From NCBI GenBank assembly GCA_044349205.1, contig JBIKRJ010000055.1, positions 1-12,428 of the forward strand: 12,428 bases of DNA, in the 5' to 3' direction. The first letter of the stretch is position 1, and every line of letters begins with the position of its first letter. Shown here in pieces: positions 1 to 7,173 of this stretch. The translations under genes were made by a program, and so were the position numbers. The notes beneath the pieces were generated by a model that saw only the letters and a program-made list of their open reading frames with translations, had not been told where the DNA came from and ran no database searches. Source of the DNA: UBA9547 sp044349205 (lineage in GTDB: Bacteria > Bacteroidota > Bacteroidia > Cytophagales > UBA9547).

Positions 1-8
1 CTCTTGTC

Positions 9-30
9 TGATACTTCAGTATCAAATTTT
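9..30 (+). terminator. Possible weak intrinsic terminator of an upstream gene
   Basis: TGATAC and GTATCA (9-14 and 19-24) form a 6-bp stem around a TTCA loop, extendable to 7 bp with a 2-base loop. After two A residues comes TTTT at 27-30. The T tract follows the hairpin only when read on the plus strand, so it would end a plus-strand gene lying left of the window. Read on the minus strand, downstream of vsr, no U tract follows. The stem is short and AT-rich, so this is a tentative call. Confidence 0.3.
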
Positions 31-55
31 CATTTAGCATCGGCGATGTAAACGT

Positions 56-525
56 CTATTGCCTTTCGGCTACCAAACCTAATATAGAATGAACGCAAGC
101 ACCTAGATTTCTCTGGATTTCATTTTGCCAAAATCGAATTACAGTGATACCCGCTTCTTGCAGTTGCCTGTTTAACATTCTGTCGCGTTGCATGTTTCGT
201 TCTATTTTAGGAAGCCAAAAACCACGATTGGTTTTAAAATGCTCTTTTCTTTTTTCCCAGTCGTAACCGTGCCAAAACTCGCCATCCAAAAAATGGCCAA
301 ACGATATTTCATGATGAAAATATCGGGAGTGCCCGTCAGCCGCTTGTCATGTATGCTGAACCGCAGCCCGTTGTGGTACAACGCCTTTCGTAGTTTTATT
401 TCAGGCTTTGTGTTTTTGGAACGAATGCGGGCCATGTTTCGTGAAGTTTTTTTAGAGGTGTAATACCCGTTTTCTTCACAAAATTTTGGGACAACAATGC
501 GTTCTTCGGAAACTTCGTAGGACAT
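56..525 (-). pseudogene. vsr: Very short patch repair (Vsr-type) DNA mismatch endonuclease, frameshifted
   Basis: Vsr enzymes nick DNA 5' of T:G mismatches that arise by deamination of 5-methylcytosine, and usually accompany a C5-cytosine methyltransferase. Here the family sequence is split over two minus-strand frames. Codons 1-79 (525 to 289) carry the conserved start RNMARIRSKNTKPEIKLRKA and the catalytic-Asp motif TGTPDIF (Asp68). The rest (about 289 to 56) carries DGEFWHGYDW, the His/Trp motif, and the C-terminal part KIERNMQRDR...VIRFWQNEI. The frames meet at a run of six T (288-293, minus strand). Adding one T restores an uninterrupted 156-codon gene that reads AIFLDGEFWHG across the joint, the same length as E. 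coli Vsr. Both halves are otherwise well conserved, so the break is either recent or a sequencing or assembly error. As written, the product would lose the FWH motif and be inactive. No methyltransferase lies beside it in the window. The start at 525 is the only upstream ATG that fits. Confidence 0.88.
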
Positions 526-600
526 GGTACAAATGCTTCTTCAAGTTAGTCACTTACACACTTAAGACAAACAAATTTTTCAAAACCCCACGATTAAAAC

Positions 601-608
601 TACATTTG
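601..608 (+). promoter_or_regulatory. Bacteroidetes -7 element upstream of pyrG
   Basis: TACATTTG is a perfect match to the Bacteroidetes primary sigma -7 consensus TAnnTTTG. It lies 20 bases before the pyrG start codon, in the 103-base gap between the divergent vsr and pyrG genes. Transcription would begin near 614-616 and leave a leader of about 15 bases. No clear -33 TTG is seen; a run of T at 576-580 is the nearest candidate. The position, in the only intergenic gap before pyrG-yidC, supports it as the head of that transcript. Confidence 0.5.
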
Positions 609-628
609 TGTTTGCATTTTAAACAAGC

Positions 629-2239
629 ATGTCTAACGTCAAATATATCTTTGTTACTGGTGGTGTAACGTCTTCTTTGGGCAAAGGAATTATTGCCGCT
701 TCTTTGGCCAATTTATTGCAAGCAAGAGGGTTCTCTGTTACGATTCAAAAATTTGATCCATACATTAACATCGACCCTGGAACACTAAATCCGTACGAAC
801 ACGGCGAATGTTATGTGACGGAAGACGGTGCTGAAACCGACCTAGACTTAGGTCATTACGAACGTTTTTTGAATACGCCTACCTCACAAGGCAACAACAT
901 TACGACTGGCCGCATTTACAACAATGTCATTACAAAAGAACGCCAAGGCGCATTTTTGGGCAAAACGGTTCAGGTGGTTCCACACATTACCGACGAAATA
1001 AAACGCAACTTTTACCAGCTTGGTGAAACGGGCAAATACGACATCGTGATTACCGAAATTGGAGGTTGCGTGGGCGATATTGAATCCCTTCCTTTTATAG
1101 AAGCAGTTCGACAAACGGTGTGGGAGCTTGGCCACAACTCGGCTTTGGTCATACATCTTACTTTGGTTCCCTATCTGAAATCGGCTGGTGAATTGAAAAC
1201 CAAGCCCACTCAACACTCGGTTCGCGACCTTTCGCAAGAGGGAGTTTTGCCCGATATTTTGGTTTGTCGTACTGAACATCCTTTGCCATCCGAACTCAGG
1301 AAAAAAATTGCATTATTCTGCAATGTCCAAATCAATTCGGTGATAGAAGCGATGGACGCCGAGACCATTTACGATGTTCCGCTTTTGATGAAGCGCGAAA
1401 AATTGGACGAAAGGGTGATGTCCAAACTGAAATTAACACCGAAAACCAAAATAGATCTTGAACCTTGGAAAGCCTTTTTGGGCAAACTAAAAAATCCAAC
1501 TTCCGAAGTGAAGATAGGACTTGTAGGTAAGTATGTGGAATTAAAAGATGCTTACAAGTCTATTGTAGAATCATTTGTACATGCTGGTGCCATGAACGAA
1601 TGCAAGGTTAAACTTATTTGGACAAAGGCCGAAGATTTGGCCGACGGCGATTTGAACTTGTTGAAAGGTCTTGATGGTATATTGGTGGCACCAGGTTTTG
1701 GTGAAAGGGGTTTTGAAGGTAAAATAAATGCCATTAGATATGCCAGGGAAAACAAGATTCCTTTCTTTGGCATTTGCTTGGGTATGCAATGTGCAGTGGT
1801 GGAATTTGCAAGAAATGTTTTGAATTTGAAGGATGCAACTTCTACCGAAATGAATCCCAATACTCCCGACCCTGTTATCAATATGATGGAAGACCAAAAG
1901 CGAATAACCCAAATGGGGGGCACCATGCGCTTGGGAGCATATCCATGCCAAATAAAAAAAGGCACCAAAGCTTTTGCGGTATATGGTAAAACCGAAATTT
2001 CGGAACGCCATCGCCACCGTTTCGAGTTCAACAACGACTATTTGAAACGCTACGAAAGTGTGGGCATGATAGCATCGGGGCTGAACCCTGCTAGTGGCTT
2101 GGTAGAAATCATGGAACTGAAAGACCACCCTTTCTTCATTGGAACACAATATCACCCCGAACTAAAAAGTACGGTATTAAATCCGCACCCGCTTTTCGTA
2201 AAATTTGTAAAAGCGGCTATCGAATATTCTAAAGTGTAG
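629..2239 (+). CDS. pyrG: CTP synthase (glutamine-hydrolysing)
   Basis: Makes CTP from UTP using ATP and glutamine, the last step of pyrimidine nucleotide synthesis, in the cytoplasm. The 536-residue length is normal for the family. The N-terminal synthetase domain (about 1-270) opens with IFVTGGVTSSLGKG, the ATP-binding P-loop (residues 7-20), followed by KFDPYINIDPGTLNP (41-55) and the GECYVTEDGAETD loop (59-71). The class I glutamine amidotransferase domain (about 293-536) has the nucleophile Cys383 in GICLGMQ, the oxyanion-side loop GFGERGFEGK (356-365), the SERHRHRFEFN segment (458-468), and the His509/Glu511 pair in QYHPE. All key residues are present. The ATG at 629 is fixed by the conserved N-terminus immediately before the P-loop. 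yidC follows after 26 bases with no visible promoter or terminator, so the two are probably cotranscribed. Confidence 0.98.
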   Translation: MSNVKYIFVTGGVTSSLGKGIIAASLANLLQARGFSVTIQKFDPYINIDPGTLNPYEHGECYVTEDGAETDLDLGHYERFLNTPTSQGNNITTGRIYNNVITKERQGAFLGKTVQVVPHITDEIKRNFYQLGETGKYDIVITEIGGCVGDIESLPFIEAVRQTVWELGHNSALVIHLTLVPYLKSAGELKTKPTQHSVRDLSQEGVLPDILVCRTEHPLPSELRKKIALFCNVQINSVIEAMDAETIYDVPLLMKREKLDERVMSKLKLTPKTKIDLEPWKAFLGKLKNPTSEVKIGLVGKYVELKDAYKSIVESFVHAGAMNECKVKLIWTKAEDLADGDLNLLKGLDGILVAPGFGERGFEGKINAIRYARENKIPFFGICLGMQCAVVEFARNVLNLKDATSTEMNPNTPDPVINMMEDQKRITQMGGTMRLGAYPCQIKKGTKAFAVYGKTEISERHRHRFEFNNDYLKRYESVGMIASGLNPASGLVEIMELKDHPFFIGTQYHPELKSTVLNPHPLFVKFVKAAIEYSKV

Positions 2240-2265
2240 TATTTCTCTCATTATTTCCCAATACA

Positions 2266-4053
2266 ATGGATCGTAATTCCACCATAGGCTTAGTCCTTAT
2301 ATCTGTTTTATTGTTCGCCTATTTTGCATTCTTTGCTCCTGAACCACAACAAACAGAGCAAAAAACGGCAACTACTACTGCCCAAACCGAGGTTGTAAAA
2401 CCACAAGAAAAAGCACCAATAGTCCTACCCGATTCTGTATTGCAACAGCAATTGGGAAGTTTGGCTCCTTTGGCCAATGGCGAGGAGAAAGAATATGTGT
2501 TGGAAAACAAAGACCTAAAAATCACTTTTTCAACCAAAGGCGGAAAAGTGAAGACGGTTTTAGCTAAAAATTACCAAACCTATCGCCACGAACCTGTCTA
2601 TTTGGTAGACGAAAATGCAACACAACTTTCATTCGAATTACCGTTTTTGAAGGGTAAATCCGATTTGTACAGCTTTTATTTCAACAATGCGACAACCGTA
2701 GTTAAGGGCGACACTACCCAACTAAAGTTTCAGGCGCAATTGGCTCCCAACCAATACATCGAACAAGTGTATTCCTTGGGGAAAGAAGGTTTTACGGTAG
2801 GGTATGATATCCGTTTTCAAGGCATATCCGAATTGAATTACAGTCAGTTGGCTACCATTTCTTGGAAACAAAAATTGCGCAACTTTGAAAAAGATGCCGA
2901 GCAAAATCGCCTTTCGAGCAATGTAAATTATTATACCACAGCCGGTGATTTTGAAAAACTAAACGAGACGAGCAAAGATCCCCAAAATGAAAAAGTGCCT
3001 ACTCAAGTGAAATGGGTTGCTTTGAAACAAAAATTTTTCAACACAGCCCTAATTTCACGCGGTGCTTTACAAAATGTAGAAATCGCCAGTTCGGTCGATG
3101 AGAACGATGCGGAATTCGTGAAATATGTTTCTGCTAAAATGGAAACCCCCGTTTCAAACAGTAGCTACCAATTTTATTTTGGCCCCAACCAATATCAAAT
3201 ATGCAAAAAGGTTGGAGAGGGTTTTCAGGAAAATGTGTATTTGGGTTGGCCTGTTCTCAACAATTTGAACCGTTTTGTGACGGTGCCCATCTTCAATTTC
3301 TTAGAAAGATTTTTTAGCAATTACGGCATCATCATTTTCTTACTTGTGCTCATCATCAAGCTTGCCATGTTTCCGCTTTCGTACAAGTCGTACTTGTCAA
3401 TGGCTAAAATCAGGGTTTTAAAACCCGAATTGGATGAAATAAAGTCGAAACATGGCGATGACATGCAAAAGACACAGGCCGAGCAAATGAAATTGTATCA
3501 GTCGGTAGGCGTGAATCCAATTGCGGGATGTGTGCCTGTTTTGTTGACAATGCCCATATTGCTTGCCATATTCAATTTCTTTCCCAATTCAATCGAACTC
3601 AGGCAGCAAGCGTTCCTTTGGGCCGACGACCTTTCGACTTATGATGTAATCGCCTCCATTCCATTTACCATTCCTTTTTATGGAGACCATGTGAGTTTGT
3701 TCACCATTCTTATGACAATTTCTACACTTGTGTACACTTGGTACAACAACCAAATGTCTTCTGCCACCATGCAAGGGCCTATGATTGCCATGTCATACAT
3801 TATGCCAATAGTGTTCATGTTTGTGCTAAACTCCTTACCTGCTGGACTTAGTTATTATTATTTTATTTCCAACGTCATTACCATTGGCCAGCAAATGATT
3901 ATCAAAAACTTTGTGGATGAAGGTCAGATACGCGTACAGCTTGAAAAAAACAAAGCCAAATTAGCTTCCGAACCTGCCAAACAAAATCGTTTCATGAAGC
4001 GCCTTGAAGAGGCAATGAAGCAGCAAGAGGAGTTGAAAAAGAAGAAAAAGTAG
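2266..4053 (+). CDS. yidC: Membrane protein insertase YidC/Oxa1 family
   Basis: Inserts and folds inner-membrane proteins, alone or with SecYEG. The 595-residue form is the long Gram-negative type. It has an N-terminal transmembrane segment (about 6-24), a linker rich in Thr/Gln/Glu, a large periplasmic beta domain (about 75-325), and a conserved C-terminal core with hydrophobic segments near 349-371, 416-438, 475-491, 505-522 and 526-541. Family hallmarks are FPLSYKSYLSMAKIRVLKPE (369-388), GVNPIAGCVPVLLTMPI (415-431) and LPAGLSYYYFISN (524-536). The positive charge in the hydrophilic groove is Lys365 (VLIIKLAMFPL), where E. coli has Arg366. The tail is strongly basic and ends in a run of Lys, a feature linked to ribosome binding in other long-tailed homologues. 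It follows pyrG closely and is probably in its transcript. Its stop is 7 bases from the stop of the convergent argB. Confidence 0.97.
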   Translation: MDRNSTIGLVLISVLLFAYFAFFAPEPQQTEQKTATTTAQTEVVKPQEKAPIVLPDSVLQQQLGSLAPLANGEEKEYVLENKDLKITFSTKGGKVKTVLAKNYQTYRHEPVYLVDENATQLSFELPFLKGKSDLYSFYFNNATTVVKGDTTQLKFQAQLAPNQYIEQVYSLGKEGFTVGYDIRFQGISELNYSQLATISWKQKLRNFEKDAEQNRLSSNVNYYTTAGDFEKLNETSKDPQNEKVPTQVKWVALKQKFFNTALISRGALQNVEIASSVDENDAEFVKYVSAKMETPVSNSSYQFYFGPNQYQICKKVGEGFQENVYLGWPVLNNLNRFVTVPIFNFLERFFSNYGIIIFLLVLIIKLAMFPLSYKSYLSMAKIRVLKPELDEIKSKHGDDMQKTQAEQMKLYQSVGVNPIAGCVPVLLTMPILLAIFNFFPNSIELRQQAFLWADDLSTYDVIASIPFTIPFYGDHVSLFTILMTISTLVYTWYNNQMSSATMQGPMIAMSYIMPIVFMFVLNSLPAGLSYYYFISNVITIGQQMIIKNFVDEGQIRVQLEKNKAKLASEPAKQNRFMKRLEEAMKQQEELKKKKK

Positions 4054-4060
4054 GTAAGGA

Positions 4061-4849
4061 TTATTTACTAAGTACGGTACCTAGTTCACTATTTTGTGCC
4101 GCCTTTAGCACATCTTCCGAATGGCAAATCACAACTTTTTCAACGCCGTTTTCAATTGCATCGAAAGAATTATCCAATTTAGGAACCATGCCTTTTGAGA
4201 TTACCCCTTGATTTTTTAATTGTTGGTAATGCTGAAAATCCATTTTCGTTATTACTGAGTTTTTGTCTTCGAAATCGGACAAAACACCTTTCAGTTCAAA
4301 ACAATACAACAAAGAAACTTTATATATTTTAGCCATTGCCTTGGCTAAAGTAGTCGCTACGGTATCGGCGTTTATATTCAACATATTTCCTTTTCCGTCG
4401 TGCGAAAGGGGAGCCATTACAGGAATAAATCCTCCTGCGATAAAATGTCCTAATACAGTTTCATCTACATTTTCCACATCACCTACAAAACCGTAATCCA
4501 CCTCTTTTACAGGCCGTTTGTTGCACAAAATGCAGTTGCCATCGGCACCGCTCAATCCAATAGCATTGCTGTTTAATGCCTGAAGTTTTGCTACAATATT
4601 TTTATTAATCAACCCGCCATAGACCATTGTAACGAGATCCAAAGTAGGTTTGTCGGTTACCCTTCGGCCTTCGACCATTATCGCTTGTAAGCCCAACTTG
4701 GTGCCAATTTTGGTCGCAATTTTACCACCGCCATGCACCAATATTTTTTTATGTTTTATCTGAGAAAAATCGCTTAGGAAACGATCCAACGCAGCGGCAT
4801 TGTCGATTACATTTCCTCCTATTTTTACGACAATTAGCTCTTCTTTCAT
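4061..4849 (-). CDS. argB: Acetylglutamate kinase (ArgB family)
   Basis: Phosphorylates N-acetylglutamate in the second step of arginine synthesis. Some Bacteroidetes use N-succinyl intermediates instead, so the acyl group is not certain from sequence. The 262 residues fit the amino acid kinase fold. Visible motifs are VVKIGGNVI with Lys9 and the glycine loop (7-15), VHGGGK (38-43), EGRRVTD substrate loop (60-66), NINADTVA with Asp162 (158-165), and GMVPKLDN with Lys224 (220-227). These cover the expected phosphate and acidic-group contacts. The start at 4849 is 3 bases after the proS stop at 4853, so it is almost certainly translated from the rpe-proS-argB transcript. No other arginine gene is adjacent, which is unusual because argB commonly sits in an arg cluster. 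It converges on yidC. Confidence 0.93.
   Translation of the reverse strand: MKEELIVVKIGGNVIDNAAALDRFLSDFSQIKHKKILVHGGGKIATKIGTKLGLQAIMVEGRRVTDKPTLDLVTMVYGGLINKNIVAKLQALNSNAIGLSGADGNCILCNKRPVKEVDYGFVGDVENVDETVLGHFIAGGFIPVMAPLSHDGKGNMLNINADTVATTLAKAMAKIYKVSLLYCFELKGVLSDFEDKNSVITKMDFQHYQQLKNQGVISKGMVPKLDNSFDAIENGVEKVVICHSEDVLKAAQNSELGTVLSK
4067..4085 (-). terminator. Inverted repeat at the yidC/argB convergent junction, possible terminator
   Basis: The 19-base sequence has arms ACTAAGTAC and GTACCTAGT around a single G and lies in the last codons of argB. In the argB-sense RNA the arms pair throughout, with one G-U pair; a realistic hairpin would have 7 pairs and a 5-base loop. Further along that strand lies a T-rich tract antisense to the Lys codons at the end of yidC (about 4034-4050), but it does not directly abut the stem. 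Only 7 bases separate the two stop codons, so any terminator must overlap coding sequence. Weak call. Confidence 0.25.
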
Positions 4850-4852
4850 TTT

Positions 4853-6319
4853 TCAATAAGCTACCGCAAATAAAACCCTTCTGTTGGAAGGTTTGCCTGA
4901 ATAAATGCATTTTCCCTCTTCAATTGCCGCATCCAAAGGAATGCAACGGATGGTGGCTTTTGTTTCTTGTTTTATTTTTTCTTCGGTTTCGGGTGTTCCA
5001 TCCCAATGAGCAAGTGCAAAACCTCCGTTGTTCATCACCTTTTTGAAGTCTTCATACGCATTGACTTTGTGCGTATTTTGCTTTTGGAAATCCAATGCCT
5101 TTTGGTATATGTTTTGCTGAATTTCATCCAATAGGCTTGGTATTTTTTCTGTCAACAATGAACTGTCAACTGTAAACTTCTCTCTGGTATCTCTTCTTGC
5201 AATTTCGGCTGTGCCGTTTTGTAGGTCACGAGGCCCTATCGCAATGCGAACGGGAATTCCTTTCAGTTCGTATTCTGCAAATTTGTAACCTGGGGTGTAT
5301 TTATCGCTATTGTCATATTTTACAGAAATGCCTTTTGCCCGTAGCTCTTTTACCCATTTGGCAGCCAGTTCGCTTATGGCGGCCAGTTCTTCTTCTTTTT
5401 TGAAAATAGGTACTATTACGACTTGGATAGGAGCCAGTTTGGGGGGCAAAACCAAACCTTGGTCATCGGAATGTGCCATAATCAAAGCGCCCATCAATCT
5501 GGTGCTCACGCCCCACGAAGTGCCCCACACAAATTCTAGACCGCCCTCTTTTTTGGCAAATTTTACGTCGAATGCTTTCGCAAAATTTTGACCTAAAAAA
5601 TGGGAAGTGCCTGCTTGCAACGCTTTGCCGTCTTGCATCATGGCCTCAATGCAATAGGTTTCTTCGGCACCTGCAAATCGTTCATTGGCAGTTTTTACCC
5701 CTTTCACCACCGGAATGGCCAAAATGTTTTCGGCAAAATCGGCATATACATCCAACATTTGCTCTGTTTCTTCTATCGCTTCTTGTTTGGTGGCATGGGC
5801 AGTGTGGCCCTCTTGCCACAAAAATTCAGTTGTGCGTAAAAAAAGGCGCGTACGCATTTCCCAACGCACCACATTGGCCCATTGGTTTACCAGCAAGGGC
5901 AAGTCTCGGTACGACTGAATCCAATTTTTGTAGGTACTCCAAATCACGGTTTCCGAGGTAGGGCGTACAATCAATTCTTCCTCCAGTTTTGCTGCAGGGT
6001 CCACTACAACGCCGCTGCCGTCTTCGGCGTTTTTCAGTCGGTAGTGGGTAACAACTGCACATTCTTTTGCAAAACCCTCTACGTGTTGGGCCTCTTTGCT
6101 TAAAAATGATTTGGGTATAAAGAGAGGGAAATAGGCATTGGTATGACCGGTTTCTTTGAATCGCTTGTCCAAATCGGCCTGCATTTTTTCCCAAATCGTG
6201 TAGCCATAGGGTTTTATGACCATACAACCTCTTACAGGAGAATTTTCGGCCAAATCGGCCTGTTTTACCAAATCATTGTACCAAGCAGAATAATCTTCAG
6301 AGCGTTTAGGAAGTGCCAT
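4853..6319 (-). CDS. proS: Prolyl-tRNA synthetase, short archaeal/eukaryote-type
   Basis: Class II synthetase that charges tRNA-Pro with proline. At 488 residues it is the short form without the editing insertion found in the roughly 570-residue E. coli type. The catalytic core shows the RPTSE motif (119-123), class II motif 2 around VRWEMRTRLFLRTTEFLWQE (151-170) followed by GHTAHAT, and motif 3 GVSTRLMGALIMAHSDDQG (270-288). The anticodon-binding domain follows (about 297-400). The extra C-terminal domain typical of this subtype ends in RRVLFAVAY, with the conserved terminal Tyr. The conserved MALPKRSEDYSAWYNDLV beginning fixes the start at 6319. It lies 45 bases after rpe with no promoter-like element in the gap, and 3 bases before argB, consistent with an rpe-proS-argB operon. 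Confidence 0.97.
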   Translation of the reverse strand: MALPKRSEDYSAWYNDLVKQADLAENSPVRGCMVIKPYGYTIWEKMQADLDKRFKETGHTNAYFPLFIPKSFLSKEAQHVEGFAKECAVVTHYRLKNAEDGSGVVVDPAAKLEEELIVRPTSETVIWSTYKNWIQSYRDLPLLVNQWANVVRWEMRTRLFLRTTEFLWQEGHTAHATKQEAIEETEQMLDVYADFAENILAIPVVKGVKTANERFAGAEETYCIEAMMQDGKALQAGTSHFLGQNFAKAFDVKFAKKEGGLEFVWGTSWGVSTRLMGALIMAHSDDQGLVLPPKLAPIQVVIVPIFKKEEELAAISELAAKWVKELRAKGISVKYDNSDKYTPGYKFAEYELKGIPVRIAIGPRDLQNGTAEIARRDTREKFTVDSSLLTEKIPSLLDEIQQNIYQKALDFQKQNTHKVNAYEDFKKVMNNGGFALAHWDGTPETEEKIKQETKATIRCIPLDAAIEEGKCIYSGKPSNRRVLFAVAY

Positions 6320-6364
6320 TTATCGTGTGGAGAGTAGTAAGTTTTAAGTAAAAAGCGAAAATGA

Positions 6365-7021
6365 TTATTCTACGTTTCGCAAATCTTCGATTGTTTGGAG
6401 AGGGTTGGCCGAGCTGAAAACAAAATGACCTGCGACTAGCAAATCGGCTCCTGCGGCAGCTAAAACGGGTGCATTTTCCATGTTCACACCCCCATCTATT
6501 TGAATAATCGTCTTGGCATTTTGAGTGCGAATAAGGTTGTGTAGGCGTTTAATTTTGTTGTAGGTAAGGGGAATAAATTTTTGACCTCCAAACCCTGGAT
6601 TTACCGACATGATGTTCACCACATCAATTTCTTTGATAATGTCGTTCAGCACATCCACACTGGTGTGCGGGTTGATGGCCACACCTGCCAGGCAACCCTT
6701 GCTTTTAATATAATCTATGGCACGGTGCAAGTGTGTGCAGGCTTCGAAGTGTATAGAAAGAATTTTGGCACCTAAGTCCAAGAACTCGTCAAGGTAGCGC
6801 TCTGGTTTTTCTATCATCAAATGAATGTCGGCCGGTTTTTTCGAGATTTTTTGAATGGCTTTAATCACGGGCATTCCATAGGAGATGTTGGGCACAAAAA
6901 GTCCGTCCATTACATCCAAATGGACATAATCGGCTTTGCTTGCATTTAGCATTTCCACCTCTTTCTCCAAATTCAAAAAGTCGGAGGCTAAAAGCGAAGG
7001 CGAAACCATTACATTGCTCAT
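6365..7021 (-). CDS. rpe: Ribulose-phosphate 3-epimerase
   Basis: Interconverts ribulose 5-phosphate and xylulose 5-phosphate in the pentose phosphate pathway, in the cytoplasm. It is a TIM barrel of 218 residues, normal for the family. Conserved features are SPSLLASDF (7-15), VHLDVMDGLFVPN (33-45) with metal ligands His34 and Asp36, DIHLMIEKP (65-73) with His67, NIMSVNPGFGGQKF (136-149), IDGGVN (175-180) with Asp176, and the phosphate-binding AGHFVF (197-202). The frame stays open upstream to an ATG at 7105, but the 28 extra residues are unlike the family. The ATG at 7021, just before VSPSLL, also lies downstream of a TAnnTTTG match and is preferred. It heads a minus-strand set with proS and argB. 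The transketolase subunit gene elsewhere in the window acts in the same pathway but is not in this operon. Confidence 0.96.
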   Translation of the reverse strand: MSNVMVSPSLLASDFLNLEKEVEMLNASKADYVHLDVMDGLFVPNISYGMPVIKAIQKISKKPADIHLMIEKPERYLDEFLDLGAKILSIHFEACTHLHRAIDYIKSKGCLAGVAINPHTSVDVLNDIIKEIDVVNIMSVNPGFGGQKFIPLTYNKIKRLHNLIRTQNAKTIIQIDGGVNMENAPVLAAAGADLLVAGHFVFSSANPLQTIEDLRNVE

Positions 7022-7035
7022 TGTGAAATTTTTGT

Positions 7036-7043
7036 CAAAAATA
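7036..7043 (-). promoter_or_regulatory. Candidate -7 element upstream of rpe
   Basis: On the minus strand this reads TATTTTTG, a match to the Bacteroidetes -7 consensus TAnnTTTG, 14 bases upstream of the rpe ATG at 7021. Transcription would start close to the start codon, giving a very short leader. No clear -33 TTG is visible at the usual distance. The position supports 7021 as the rpe start, because the longer reading to 7105 would begin upstream of the promoter. Confidence 0.38.
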
Positions 7044-7082
7044 GGAAATAAGTTTGTTTGCGTCACGAGGTCTTGTGAACCA

Positions 7083-7090
7083 TAAATTTG
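7083..7090 (+). promoter_or_regulatory. Candidate -7 element upstream of the lipoprotein gene
   Basis: TAAATTTG matches TAnnTTTG exactly, and TTTG at 7057-7060 could act as the -33 element with a 22-base spacer. The leader would be about 75 bases to the ATG at 7174. A second, imperfect element (TATTTTG, 7128-7134) lies closer to the gene and could be used instead. This is the divergent gap between rpe and the lipoprotein, 152 bases, so promoters on both strands are expected. Confidence 0.38.
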
Positions 7091-7173
7091 CCCAAACAAA
7101 AACAAACACTAAACGCTTTATGTTCTTTATTTTGTAAACCTTTATTTCCAACTTGCTTTTCATTTCTAAATAC

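Noticed and set aside
188..463. Plus-strand 91-codon open frame across the vsr region
   Set aside because: The minus strand here encodes recognisable Vsr sequence in two frames. The plus-strand translation shows no family features.
1552..2155. Two long minus-strand open frames opposite pyrG (160 and 194 codons)
   Set aside because: They lie wholly inside the well-conserved pyrG amidotransferase domain, on the opposite strand. Neither protein resembles a known family, and both look like shadows of coding sequence.
5572..6227. Open frames on both strands within proS (for example 5572-5961 plus, 5826-6227 minus)
   Set aside because: They fall inside the proS catalytic core, which has intact class II motifs. 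The alternative translations are Cys/Arg-rich and without family features.
7022..7105. N-terminal extension of rpe to the ATG at 7105
   Set aside because: The 28 extra residues do not match the family, and the ATG at 7021 lies directly before the conserved SPSLLASDF. The TAnnTTTG element at 7036-7043 would fall inside the extended gene.
7153..7173. TTG start seven codons upstream of the lipoprotein ATG
   Set aside because: The ATG at 7174 gives a textbook lipoprotein signal peptide (Lys residues, hydrophobic core, LNAC at 16-19).
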